From Conidiobolus incongruus B7586 (lineage: Eukaryota; Entomophthoromycota; Entomophthoromycetes; Entomophthorales; Conidiobolaceae), in assembly GCA_000697335.1 (NCBI GenBank), contig JNEM01013595.1, forward strand, positions 1 to 48,637: a stretch of 48,637 bases of DNA, written 5' to 3'. Below are positions 35,691-48,324 of this stretch, in pieces. The first letter of the stretch is position 1; every line of letters begins with the position of its first letter. Both the position numbers and the translations under genes were made by a program. The notes below the pieces were generated by a model that saw only the letters and a list, made by a program, of their open reading frames with translations, was not told the DNA's origin and searched no databases.

Positions 35691-38180
35691 TTATAAAATA
35701 TTTAAACTCTTTAAAAATTCATAGGAACTGGGCTCTCTACCAAGGGACTTCTTGAGGAGTTCCATACCGTCAACACTACCACCTTTCAGAAGCACATTTT
35801 CCCTGAAGTTTCTGCCACCTTGGCCGAGTTGAGATCCCTTGAAGATGGTGTAGTAGATGTCCGTAGCGTACACTAAACTCCAGAGGTAGCCGTAGTAGCC
35901 AGCATCGTAGCCACCCATGAAGTGGCCGATGGTGGCGTGCTGGAAGGTGCCCGCTTGATTGGGGACGAGAGCGACTTCTTCGCGGATCTTATCATAGAGG
36001 GCAGTGGTATCGAGGTTGTTCAAATCGGGTTTGGTGTGGATGGCCATGTCGAAGTAACAGAACAACAATTGGCGTAACCAGAACAAACCAGCAACGGCAT
36101 TCTTGGATCCAACAAGGCATTCAATCACGTCGTCGGGTAATGGTTCGCCAGTTTCATGGTGCTTGGATAATCTTTTGAGAACAGCGGGTTCCCAACACCA
36201 GTTTTCCATCAATTGAGAGGGAGTTTCAACAAAGTCGTGCTCGACATTAGTACCATGGAAACGGCTGTAGTGAGTCTTGGAGCAAATGTGGTGTAAAACA
36301 TGACCCAGTTCGTGGCAGAAAGTGACAACATCATTGTGCTTTAGCAAGCTGGGCTTGGAAGGGCTGGGCTTAGGGAAGTTACAGACCATAGCACCAACTG
36401 AGGGTTGAGATTGGTTGTTGGACCAGGTAGTGCTGGGGGAGCCGAATTGGAGAGGAAATAGAGCAGCGTGGGTGAATTTACCGTCACGAGGAAATAAATC
36501 TATATAGAAATAGCCAATCACATCTTTGTTGGATCTGTCGCTAACTTTGATCAAATCGACATTAGGATCGGCGGGAGGAAGCCAAGATGGATAGTTAGAA
36601 GTGACTTTTTCAAAGCTTAAATCGAATTCTTCTCCAAATAATTCGAAAACATTATCAACGACATGTTGCATAGGGAAATATTTACGAATCTAAATAAAAT
36701 TTATATTAATATATATTTACAAAATTATCTACAATAATCACTTACCAAATCGTGATCAACATTATATTTTTCTTTGAGCCATTGAGCTTTGTAATACTAA
36801 AAAAGTATTTATATTAATTTTGTATTAATTATAGCATTATATAAAAGTTAATTACTTCGATATCCCAAGCAAGGATTTTATCAGCGTTAGGAATTTCTCT
36901 TCTCTTGTATTCTAAAAGAGTTTCTAACTCTTTGTGAGCGAGAGGTGTGAGTTTATTTCTCAAATCATCTAAGAACTGATCATTTTATAAGTAAATCACC
37001 GTATTAAAATTCAATAATAAATACTTACTTCATAGACTTTTTCAGGGGTTTTAGCCATCTTGATAGCCAATTGGAATTCGGAGTGGTTCCTATACCCGAC
37101 AATGTGGGAAGCTTCATCTCTGAGTCTAATGGTCTATAATTATCTAATATTAAAATCAACATCAATATCAATAATTAAAAGGAAATTACATCTTCGAGAA
37201 GAGCGATGTTATCCTTACAGCGAGAGCCGTAAGCGAAGTTAATCTTTCTGCGAGTTTCGGCATTCTTGCACATTTCCATAATAGGGGTACTAAGATCACG
37301 ATAAATAAAACAGCAACATAAAATAATCAATAAACACTTACATTTCGGGAGGTTTCATGGTAACGACGTAAACCTCTTCACCAGTAGCTTCTGACTTCTT
37401 TTTGGTCAAACCTTCCAAAAAGTCTTTGGGGACACCATCCAATTCCTGTTCAGTTAATTCTACGGTAGTTTTGTCTTCGGCAATAGCTAAACTGAACTTG
37501 ATAGAATTTTCAGAAATCTTGGTCAAAATCCCTTTCAACTTTTCCAATTTGTCATTATCTAAATCCAAACCGTTACGCTTGAAATCCAACTGTAATTTGT
37601 TGATAAAGCGTTGGTCCTCATGACCCAGTTTAGTAAGATCAATATTTTTAATGGCATTCTGGACGGATTGGTATAAATCTTTACGCATTCTCGACTCGAT
37701 TTCGAAGGCTTCTAACTTCTGGGTGATGTCGGCACTGGCCTTTCTCACTTCCGCAGAGGTTGAAACATATTGGGGAAAGTAGGATGAGGCGGAGAAGATG
37801 GAGCGGTAAGCTTCAATTTGGGCCAAGGGTTGGATAACGGTATTGAAGTTGGCTTCGGAAGCGGGAACAGCTGCGACTTGGTCGAGAATTTGTTTACTCT
37901 TGTCTAACAATTCATTTCCCAATTGGGTGATTTGGTCGATGTTGAGGCTAAAGTTCAACAAAACATTTTGAACACTGGAATCGGTATTGGACTGAATCAC
38001 ACTGGGGGTCTTTAAAATTTCCATAGCGGTATTCAAGGTAACAATATTACGACTGAATATAGGCCGAAGAGCAAATTTAGTATTTAAATTAACAATATTT
38101 GAGTGATTGAAATTAAATTTTTTGATAGCTGGATGAATACCAGATAAATTTTTAGGGGATAAACGCATCCTTCTTAACAT
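35691..38180 (-). CDS. M3 metallopeptidase (thimet oligopeptidase/saccharolysin type)
   Basis: Six exons: 38180-37342, 37289-37190, 37133-37029, 36975-36856, 36796-36746 and 36689-35691. The introns are 48-59 nt and in frame throughout; the product is 737 aa, the usual family length. The family consists of zinc peptidases that cut short peptides in the cytosol or mitochondrial intermembrane space. The catalytic motif HELGH is at residues 531-535, with the third ligand in DFVETPSQLMENW (Glu at about 560). Conserved helical blocks include CKNAETRRKINFAYGSR, GYRNHSEFQLAIKMAK and GGYDAGYYGYLWS near the C terminus. The start is the ATG at 38180, which gives MLRRMRLSPKN, a basic Asp/Glu-free leader suited to mitochondrial import. 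Met53 (MEILKTPSV) could start a cytosolic form. The next gene upstream is the kinesin on the same strand. Confidence 0.95.
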
Positions 38181-38654
38181 ATTTATACCCAATAATAAAA
38201 TAATCTAAATTATGTAAACGTCATCAATTACCACTTTTCCAAGATTCATTGGTTATTTTTATATTACCTAATTATGGTCATAAATTTAACATTGTTTATA
38301 ATCCAACTATGCCCTATATTCCTTTTTTCATTTTTGTCAATCATTCAAAAGTATGGGAATTTCTTGGATGATTATGGTATAATGATTGATTGTTTTGATT
38401 TTATCATAGAACTGAATCCATTCTCATCCTCAATCATTAATGGCTAAAATTTTTAACCCCTTTATTCACATTCATTAAATTTCCAAATGTCAGACAAATT
38501 AGTAAATAAATCATATGATCAAGATCAAAAGTACTAAAGCATCAAATGTAAAATAAATTAAATAATACTCTAGGTTTTAAATGTGAAAATGACTATATAT
38601 ATGTTTATTTAACAATGATAGAACGATAATAATACAGGATTTTGGATAGTATAT
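38181..38654. other. Intergenic gap between peptidase and kinesin genes
   Basis: 474 bp containing the 3' end region of the kinesin gene and the promoter of the peptidase gene. No distinct element beyond AT-rich sequence. Confidence 0.5.
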
Positions 38655-41390
38655 TTAATATTTACCCCAGATTGGTCGTCCATCAAAATGGGACTTACTT
38701 GAGACACCTTCTGAAAGTCTTCTTGGTGTGGGGTGAATTCTGGAAGTAGCCAACCCATTAGCTGCAGTTCTGGATAAAAATGATGAAGTAGGTCTGTCAC
38801 GCTTTAAAGGATGCTGAGAAGATGAGGATTGAGCTCCATCTTCGGCAACGGTGGTTAGTATGCGTTTCCTGGATAGAGGTGTGGAAGGTGAATCCGAACT
38901 CCTGGATACAGGAGGCTTGGAGAGTAGTGATGGCCTAGAGCGCGCAGTGGTAGGTGTTCTAGGTTGGTTAACTCTAGATGAAGTAGATTGCGATGATGAA
39001 TTACGCAATTCAGTCGATGAGATATATGATTGACGTTTGATATCATATAAATCAACTTTTGGCTTAAAGTTGCCGAATTTTGTAGTAGGTCTTGGTGGTT
39101 CAGACACCCTGGGCTTTGCCTTCTTTTGAGGTGATGGAGCATCAATACGCACTGATTTCTTTGGTGCTGATGGACTCCTGTATGATGCCATTGCTGATGG
39201 TAATGGCCTAGATTTGGGATTGAGCTTGCGGAGCAGTTGATCAGTAGTTGATGGAAGCTTAGACGAAATACTCAATCTTGATGGTGATGATGTGAGAGAA
39301 GCTTGAGATTCAGATGGTTTAGCAATCAGTTGATTAGTTTGAGTAAATACTTCAATTGACTTCATATAGATGGAATTTAAAATTGAAGCATCAATAGACT
39401 GCGATTCACATTTGTTCAAAATATCCTTGAGAGCAAACAGAGATTGACTATTAATTGACATGAATGTAGATAACAATTGATTTGATTGGTCTGAGAGATG
39501 TTTAATATCATGATAGTTGTACTCATGCTTGTTTGCCAAAAATTGCTGTTGAATTAATTTAAGGTCTAACTCGAGTATGGAACGATGTATTAGATCATAT
39601 TTCATAGATGTGTTTCTCAATAAATCATCTAATGATCGCTTTGTCGATGTTTTCTGATTCAATTGAACTGAGTATTGCTTGAGATCTTTCTCCAAACTCA
39701 ATTTTTTGTTCTCCAGTTCAGCTTTAGCATTTTGTACCCCTTTATAGTATGCCTGAAAGCTAGAATTAGAGTCAGAAGGGGCTTGACTATTGAGCCAGGC
39801 TTGTAAAATATGAATGCGTTGATCAATCGATTTCAACTGTGTAGATATTTTGTAAAATTGTTTCTCATTTGTTAGCAGTGTAACAACCATGTTTTTGAAT
39901 TGAACTCTCTTGTCCTCAAAATCTTCATAATGTTTAGATTGGGAGTTATTGGTAGAGAGACGACTTGTTGAACTATTTGTCACAGGTTTTTGAATAAACT
40001 GACTCTGTTCGGATATCTTAGATTTCAACTGACTAATTTCCTTTCTAAGATTCGCTATCACTTGAACATACTGAGAAACATGCATATCTACATTGAGAGA
40101 ATTTTTCGAGATCTGAGTATTGATATTCTTAGCACGATTTGCATAATTCAAAGTGTTCAAAGTCTCCTCATAAAAATTACTTGTTGGGCTAATACAAACG
40201 ATCATTACAGTTCGACAATTACCTCCAAGTGAGAATTTTAATAGTCGTGTGAGTTTTGAATTTCTGTATGGAATGTGCACATTTTTTGATTTGCGACATA
40301 GGGCGTTAATACAATTTCCCAAAGCGAGTAAAGAGCGGTTGATATTTGCACCTTCAACCATGCGTGTACCTCGATTCTGAGTTGCTGAAGCTCTTTCACT
40401 TCCTGCAAGATCAATGAGACTTAGAGTGGCCATTGTGTACTGTGTTGATATATTCGAGGTTTTGGGTCTCTGACGAATGGTAATTTGTAATACTGCATGA
40501 GATCTGGATGAAACTGCATTTGCCAAAGTTGGTGAAATTGCGCGATTTTGATTGCCATGTAGCACCAACTTCATCACTTCGTCCACTGAACTTGGATAGT
40601 GTTGTGATAGTTCAGGTAGTGTAATTCCATCTTTGATGTCTTCGCGCATAATCAAGGGGAATTTTTTGGACCCCTGAGGTACTAACAAATCATATATACA
40701 TTCATTATAAACTTCCAAATAAGAGACAGATATTTCAAATATATTCTCTTCAGAAAGTTCATTAATTTTATCGAAAAGCTCTTGCATTGCCAGATAAATG
40801 ATACCAGGTTGTTCAGGAGTACCACTAAAATGAAATATTGAGTATCTTTGTTTACGAAGATATTGCACTTTGAAATCACCTTATAGTATGAGTTTTACCA
40901 CATCCTGTTGCCTAAATTTGAGATACATTAAAAATGAATAAAATAATCAAAATGAATGAAATATTACACCATAAGCGAATACTGTGGCATTAAAACCTGC
41001 CAAAACACCCTGTATAAGAGGTCGAGTAGTTTCCAAGTAGACTTCCTCTTGGGTTGACTGCTCACCAAACACCCTATCGAAGCAGAACTTTTCGTCTCGA
41101 TGACGTCTGGGAAAGTTATCGCTTTGAAACTGTTTATTAAACGGTTTTGAGGCATACTGGTCCTTGGGAGGATCAAAAATAATCATCCTCTCATTCATAC
41201 AATGCACTAAGCGCTTCAAATAATTTTTATTGTCGTCCTTCTGCGATATGGATAATCTTGCTTTCGACTTGAAGAAGAAGTGATTATCCTCATCAGGTGC
41301 CATTTGTTCCAATTCTACTTGATTCATCGGTCGAACTCGAACCATTACGGTAATTGAAGAGGTACTCAAACTGGAGTTCTTTTCTTCCAT
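38655..41390 (-). CDS. Kinesin-8 (Kip3/Klp5-Klp6 type) motor
   Basis: Three exons: 41390-40968, 40911-40880 (only 32 nt) and 40824-38655, giving 874 aa. The N-terminal motor domain (about 13-390) has [11 protein letters not shown], the P-loop [14 protein letters not shown] (from residue 141), switch I NAVSSRSH (255-261) and switch II DLAGSE (290-295). It ends with [32 protein letters not shown] and [20 protein letters not shown] are the wording typical of kinesin-8. These motors walk to microtubule plus ends and limit microtubule length, affecting spindle size, chromosome congression and nuclear position. A long helical region (about 395-640) follows. The basic Ser/Pro-rich tail (about 650-874) may bind microtubules. 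The second intron uses an unusual GTGATT donor; the frame and the P-loop sequence demand it. Confidence 0.95.
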
Positions 41391-42223
41391 ATTATTTTAA
41401 AATTATGATTTTAATTGATGGGCTGGTTGAAAGTGATCAATATTGGAATTTGAAGGATAATCGATCGCAAGCACAATTCATCAACTAACTAATTTTTCCA
41501 AGATAAATAATGAGTTTTATACAATATAAAACCCGATTAACAAATTAATTTTTTAAATTATTTTCAATAAATTATAATGTTAATGATATTAAATATGAAT
41601 TATGTTGTTAGTTATTAGGGATGAGATGTAATCATGAGTATTTTCATAACATTAATTCATTTTATGTCAGTTCCAAATTTAAAAAGTTTAGAATTATGGG
41701 ATTATGGATTCTTATTCATCATCCAAAATCAATTATCATTTATTAATTTCTCTCAATTAATAGTAAGATGGAAATAAATATATAAGATTTAATTGAATAT
41801 TTTTGATATAATTTAATAATCTCTATAAAATGTTAATTTAATTAATATTATATATTGATTATATTTTTATTTTATTGTTGAATATTATATTAAAATTTAG
41901 TTTATTGGATAACATTATGTAAATTTTGAAATTAATATTAAAATATATTGATTGAAAGAGAATAAAGAATCAATAAATTTAAATCATATCAAACTAGTTT
42001 GGGTAATATATTTATTTGTTGAGATTATTCTATAAGTGAATTATACATAATCTTTATATTACTAAAAATAATCAATTTATATTCAATTATTTATAATTTT
42101 ATTTAATTTAAAATTCATTATCAAATTTATCATGAAAAAATTCAATATCAATTATTAAAATAATAATACATTTTATTTTCAATATGAAGAAAACAATTGA
42201 AAGAGAAAGAGGGTTAGTAAATT
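41391..42223. other. Intergenic gap between kinesin and CDC45 genes
   Basis: 833 bp containing the kinesin promoter and the CDC45 3' region. No distinct element recognised. Confidence 0.5.
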
Positions 42224-44640
42224 TTAAGAATGGGTAGGTGATTGAAGTTTGTGAATAAAATTCACCAAATCTTCGGATTTGATCTGTAGAAAGCTTGGGT
42301 CGAAATGGTCCATTTTTACTCGAGCTTGCGTTTGATTCACAGTTTCTATGAATACCCACCCTAAGGGACTAGATAATGAATTATATTAGTGACAATATGA
42401 ATAAACTTGATTGGAATTGATTTACCTTTGATAGCGATAAATGCTATAGGGAACAAGACCTAATACATTGAATACTTCGCGACTTTCGTCAAGAGATGAT
42501 ATAATTAATGGGTAAGTATTGGATCCCATATAATTTTGCCCATTAATCTGAAGTGCACTCAGCAAAAACTGTCCCAGTGTATAGAGAGTATGATGATGGT
42601 GGAATAGAGGTAATAGGGCGCCATCTTTAATCACAACCAATCTGAATTGTCTCACTGTTCTGATTTCCTGTCGCTGTATCAGGGAAAATGCCTGCGAAAG
42701 TATGAGTTTATGGAAGTAGATGGATAGATCTATCCCAGCACGCGCGAGTGTGATATCCGAGAGTGAATCATAGCATGCCCAAAAACACGTCTTCCACCAG
42801 TGTTCATAGTCTTCCTCATTCAACTTTGATCCATTTGTGGATTTTTTCTTTAATACATCCAACAATATGTGTATATTGGAGTGATCTGTAGTAGGGATAT
42901 TTATCATTGGAAGTTGAGCATCAAGATCTCTAGGTGATGAAATTGGTTGCGATAGTAAGGTGTTTAAACCATATGGCGTCATCTTTAGTAAAGCATTCAT
43001 GGAAGCAACAGCTTCTCCAGCACTTAAAGGAGATTCAAACTCGTTGCCAAAAGCTCTGATGAATGAATCATAAGTCAAATCTGGTAAACCATACAGCGGT
43101 GCGATTTGTTTAAACTGGGACTTTAGATTTTTTTTGAGAGAAAGCTTCATATACGAATAACTCTGCGTGGCTTCATTTAGAGGAATCCCCATTTTGGCTA
43201 GTAAATTCCTCAACTTCCTACGACCACTCTCAGACCATAAACCTAGACGTGTACAGGCATAAGTACTGTGGAAGAGTGATTCATACAGGGTCCAATGACG
43301 ATAATGAGGTAATTTTAGTTCTTCACTGAAATGAATCGATCCTTTAGCTAACTTCTGGGGAGTTGTAGATGTGGAACTTTCTTTTGAGGATGATTTACTG
43401 GTAGATTCCTGAGAAGAATCAATTGAAGAAGTATTTTGGGATGAGCGATTCTGAAGAAATGAATGGGCTGATCTTGAACTGAATGGAAGTGGATATGGGT
43501 TTGAACGCTTTGAAGTGAGACGTTTTGCGAAAGCGCCTTCAGGGGCTTTGAAGTCAGAAGCACTTGGAGCAGATTTGATCTTCAATTTATTCAACTCTTC
43601 GCGAAGCTCTTCAACCATTTCTCTATATACTTTTTCGTCAAAACGATCTAATAAATAATGGTGTGTTATGCCCAATATGGTAAGCCTAAAAATATCGCTT
43701 AATAATAGATATATAGTCAATGAGCAAAAAATTAAAATACCAAAGAATATCATTTGTAACTTGATTCAAAGCTTGGGCTAAATGAAACATGGTGAGAGCA
43801 GTAGCTGTGATGTAAGAACTGCCTTGACTCGCATAATTTTCAACCATTCTAACTGCTCTTTCATAATTATCCTTATCACTTTTAAATTGATCGATCTACT
43901 GATAAATTAATTAAATTGAATTCCCAGTGCCCAATAATACTTACAAATTCATCATCGTTAATGGCTCTAGTATGATCGAGAGTAGGTTCCCCATACTAAA
44001 TATATTAATTATACAATAATATTGATGAATTATTGAATTTACCTCGTAAGTTTCAAAAGCCTCCTTCAATTGTGACCCCAAATATTTATCCTTTTCAGCA
44101 ACAACGTGAATCTAAATATTATTAATAGGTGTTTAAAATCAAACTATAGTTGATATTTACACTCATACAACCATAAACATTACTCAAATTCAAAGGTCGC
44201 ATACAGTCAAATAAATAAACGTCGAAACCTTCGAGAGGTTCCCATTCTGCTCTCAAATCTACAAGTCCACCGCAATTAATTAGGATTACTGATCGAAACT
44301 AAATTCAATAGTTAACTATTGAAAATATATTTAAAGTATAATAATATTTACCGTATGACCAGGAGCCAAATATTTTTCTCTAATAAGATGAACGTCCTGA
44401 TACCCTGAAATAGGTTCAATTTGAAAGGTCAAAGAATCATTTTCGAATAAAGTCTAACAAATTTTAATCAATATATTTATAAAATGAAATTTATAATCTT
44501 TATACTTTTAAAATTTTAGCACTACAAATAGCGTCAATATCATTAGCCACAAGGATTAGAGTACTACACTTCCAGCTACCACTATTTGCCAGTAGCTGGT
44601 TGTAGATATCTTTTAATCGGTTGGTTTTTATTAACACCAT
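42224..44640 (-). CDS. CDC45: CDC45, subunit of the CMG replicative helicase
   Basis: Eight exons: 44640-44506, 44453-44352, 44298-44161, 44111-44043, 43995-43945, 43895-43741, 43685-42426 and 42368-42224. The introns are 47-57 nt, the frame is exact, and the product is 684 aa (yeast is about 650). CDC45 joins MCM2-7 and GINS to form the helicase at replication forks. It is an inactive relative of RecJ/DHH phosphoesterases. The N terminus has STLILVANDIDAICSAKIL, the DHH-type strand. VILINCGGLVDL and VYLFDCMRPLNLSNVYG follow, then an acidic insert region, HYLLDRFDEKVYREMVEELREEL, and the C-terminal blocks VRQFRLVVIKDGALLPLF and VLGLVPYSIYRYQ. The last exon ends DHFDPSFLQIKSEDLVNF plus 13 further residues. 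The short Ser-rich segment at about 280-320 looks disordered. Confidence 0.95.
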
Positions 44641-46016
44641 ATTATTTTATTATTTTTATTGATTATTATTAAAAATGAAATGTTTTTGATTTAATATATG
44701 TATATAATATTTTTTAATATTGTTTAAATATAAAAAAGTAAAACTTAAAAAAAAATCTAATACTTCATACTAATTTCATTTTGATCATAATAAATATTTT
44801 AATATCTCTTTTCATTTCTGGTCATTTAACACGAAATGTCAATAGGTCAGTTTGATTGGTTCATTCTTTGAGTTTAATTTTATTCATTTTTTACTTCGTG
44901 ATGATTGGTTAAATAATAAGCATTTTTATTGGATAATAAAAGTTAAGAATTTTTGTTAGTTTTGAAAATTATAGTGAATATAAGATGCAATTCCAGACAA
45001 GATTAATTGATGTTATTTTATAACTCTAAAGAAATATCCAATGAACTCAATTTTATATTATTTCCTATTTTAATATTATTAAACATAGCTTATAATAATA
45101 TTTCAAGATAAAATTCAATAGAAATTACCTTATCATATTGGTTCACTAATAATTTATATTTTGAATTTTTGAAAATTAATTTATTCTAGAAAATTTAACC
45201 AAATATACAATTTAGTAATTGTTATATATTGTGGATCAACATTAGTTTGATTATTTTTATTATTATTATTTTTAATCAAAATAAATATTCCTTTTCTTAA
45301 TGTAATTTGCGATAGTAATTCATATATACTTGAATTACTGGTCCTGGTTTATTATATTAGGATATGTTTTTCTAAGATTTAAAATATCAAATTAATTTAA
45401 AATTGTTATAAATATTGTTAGAATTTGATTTAATTTAGAAACACTACTTTGATTTTAAAAATTTGTTAACAAAATTAGAGTATTTATAATTAAAATACTA
45501 TAATTAAAAATTTTCTATTCTTTGTTGAAATTTCTTTTAAAACAAAGTAATGATTAAGATTTCATTCATAGATTAAATACTACAAAATATATGTCATAAA
45601 TTTATTGTTATTAACCTTCTGAATTCTAATACAAAAAAATTAAAGTAAGTAATAAATTTTATAATTGATATATATTTAAATGATAAATCAAGATTGATTT
45701 CGATCAGTTATTAATTTTAATCTAATATTTCATATCAGATAAATATCAAATGTGTACTATATGTTTTAGTGATAAATTGTATTATAATTATTATGAATAA
45801 AAAATCAATTCAATTGAGTATAAATCAATTTCAGCATTATTTTGATAAAATAATTAATTAAAGTATATTATATTATTCAGTAAAAATAATTTCAATAAAC
45901 TTTTATTAACATTTCATAAAAATCACTCCCATAAATGAAAATTTCAATTAATTAAAATTTAATAAATCAAACTCATTTCCAGTCCCAGACAAACTCGAAA
46001 AAATCTTGCGTCAAAC
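44641..46016. other. Divergent intergenic region between CDC45 and aldo-keto reductase
   Basis: 1.38 kb that must contain both promoters. No specific site recognised in the AT-rich background. Confidence 0.5.
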
Positions 46017-47227
46017 ATGGCATTAACCAAATCAACTACCAAATTATTACATAATAAAATACCAATCCCAATGTTAGGATGTAATTCAATAATAATTAAT
46101 GCTAATAATTAATATTAATTTTCTCATTAGTTGGAACTTATCAAATGAAAGATCAAAAGGTATTAAATCATGCAATTAAAGTAGCTGTTAAGAGTGGATA
46201 CAGATTAATAGGTAAATTAATATCAAAAAAACTTGGACATATTTATATAACTTATACGAGCTCAAAGATACTGCTACAGTTTATCGCAACGAAGAAATAA
46301 TTGGAAATACTTTGAAAGAAATTTTTAATAGTGACGAATTTGGTGATATTAAAAGGGAGGATTTATTTATTACTAGTAAATTGGGTAATTTTTTTATAAT
46401 TTTTATATTGTGGTTATTTTTAATTTTATGATTTAGCTCCTGCTGATCAAGGATTTGAATCTTGTTATAATGGTAACTTATTACAGTTTAGATTTTCCCA
46501 ATTTTTAATGTTATTTTTAGCTGTATTAAAATCTTTGGAAAAGTTGCAATTGGATTATATTGATTGCTATTTGATCCATTGGCCAGGGTACAATATATCC
46601 ATTATTCAGTTCCTTAATCATCTAATATTTCATAACATAGAACATCCAAATTACGTCTCGATGATACTCGTAACACCACCAATCGAATGGAAAGCTGGAG
46701 AGCTTTAGAAAAACTCTATGAGGAGGGAAAACTAAAGAGTATTGGTGTTTCCAATTATCAAGTTGTACATTTAGAGCAATTAATCAAAGAATGCAAGATC
46801 AAACCCCACGTTATTCAGAATGAAATGCATCCATGCTACTTCCAGCCCGATGTCCTCAGCTACTGCCATGAGCACAATATCTTCTTCCAAGCGTACTCTT
46901 CCCTCGGTACCGGTAGTTTGGTCAATGAGAAAGCATATCGCCAACTTTTAGAATCTCTAGCCCAGAAATATAATGCAACTGTCGCCCAACTACTGTTGCG
47001 CTGGGGCTTGCAAAAGGGAGTAGGTGTAATTCCCAAATCATCTCGCGAAGAAAGAATTAAAGAGAATTGCGAACTATATCACTTTGAAATTTCTAAAGAG
47101 GTAATTTTTTGCAATATATCATTTAATTATCAGTTATTTATTATAAGTTTAGGATATGAATGAACTAGATAAATTTAACGATGAAAAGCAAAATAAATTC
47201 TGCTGGGATTCGGTTGAAGTCATATAA
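46017..47227 (+). CDS. Aldo-keto reductase
   Basis: Seven exons: 46017-46080, 46131-46211, 46268-46384, 46437-46472, 46521-46587, 46641-47100 and 47153-47227. The introns are 48-56 nt and in frame; the product is 299 aa, slightly short of the usual 310-330. It is a NADPH-dependent oxidoreductase with a TIM-barrel fold that reduces aldehydes and ketones. The catalytic tetrad is complete: Asp49 and Tyr54 in GYRLIDTATVYRNEE, Lys86 in FITSKLAP and His119 in YLIHWPG. The family motif GKLKSIGVSNY, the cofactor-binding VIPKSSREERIKEN and the C-terminal FCWDSVEVI are all present. The loop after HWPG is reduced, explaining the shorter length. Substrate cannot be deduced. Divergent from CDC45. Confidence 0.95.
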
Positions 47228-48142
47228 TTTTTAACAATAAACTTCCTACTCGGCAAAATTTTTGATATAATAATATATTCGAGTAATCCATAATAAATTG
47301 CAAAATATGATCACAAGTAATGAATTCAATTACTATTGTAATCAAGTTTAATTTGAAGATTTTTTTTGATAACTTTTCATCATATTCTTCTAGATTATAT
47401 CTTTTTTAATTTGAAATTTAATTATAACAAAAATAAATTCAGATTATAAAATTTTGCTAGTTTTAATGAATTAAATTTTAGTTGTTGAATAATAGATACT
47501 GTATATTTTAAATGAAGTATTATTTTTTGAAATTTAAAAAACTATAATATATTTTCATTATATGTCAATTAGTAATTTTGTCTATTTTAAATATAACTTA
47601 AGCTATATTATTATTTTTATACACAATATATTAAGAAAAAAAATAATTTGTTTTCTTATTTATAGTGTTAAAATATTTATTTTAATTAAAATTTAAAATT
47701 GGCTAATAAATAAAAATTTAATATCTAATATCCCTTATATAACAATTACAATAATATATATTTTGAATAATCACCTTGAATCAAAATAAAATAAACTTAT
47801 TAATTTATATCAATTTAAATATAACATAACTAAATGCTTATTTATATAATGAATTATTTTTATATTTAAATAATATTACTTTTTTAAAATTAAATTCAAT
47901 GTTAATTATAAAAATTAATATATATTATATAATTAATATATTCATTTATATTAATAATTTTTTATTATATTTTTAATTAAGTTTTAATATTTAAAAGTAA
48001 ACCTTTTTATTAAAAAATAAAATTTTATATTTTGCTAATTAAAATAAATTATTTATAGGAATTATTTTATAAAAATAATTTTTAATTAATAAAAACAATT
48101 ATAATTATATAAATGATAAATTGGTGAATATATTAATTCTAA
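47228..48142. other. Gene-less AT-rich stretch
   Basis: It contains the 3' end region of the aldo-keto reductase gene; nothing else recognised. Confidence 0.55.
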
Positions 48143-48324
48143 TGCCACAGATCAATAACGATTCCCAGAATTCCCATAAATCGCAACGCGACTCACTTCC
48201 CTATAAATAGTTAGACAATATACCCTTCTACAGGGTGGTGGACTTTAGTGTAGTCAGTCTGTTGATAAACCTTTCTTTGGTTTCAGCTTCCTATGCACCC
48301 TGACTCTGCTTAATTAGTCCAACA
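48143..48324 (+). mobile_element. Solo LTR, family 2 (well-preserved copy)
   Basis: 182 bp with a composition far above its surroundings, starting TGCCACAG and ending TTAGTCCAACA. A TATA-like CTATAAATAG at about 48200-48209 sits where an LTR promoter would, followed by a more GC-rich downstream part. Orientation is taken from that box. It matches 1921-2101 in reverse complement. No internal region adjoins it and no clear target duplication was found. A short non-LTR repeat remains possible. Confidence 0.55.

Noticed and set aside
42108-42359. An open frame of 83 codons overlapping the last CDC45 exon
   Set aside because: It is another frame. The acceptor at 42369 continues CDC45 in the frame ending DHFDPSFLQIKSEDLVNF plus 13 further residues, which fits the exon phase.
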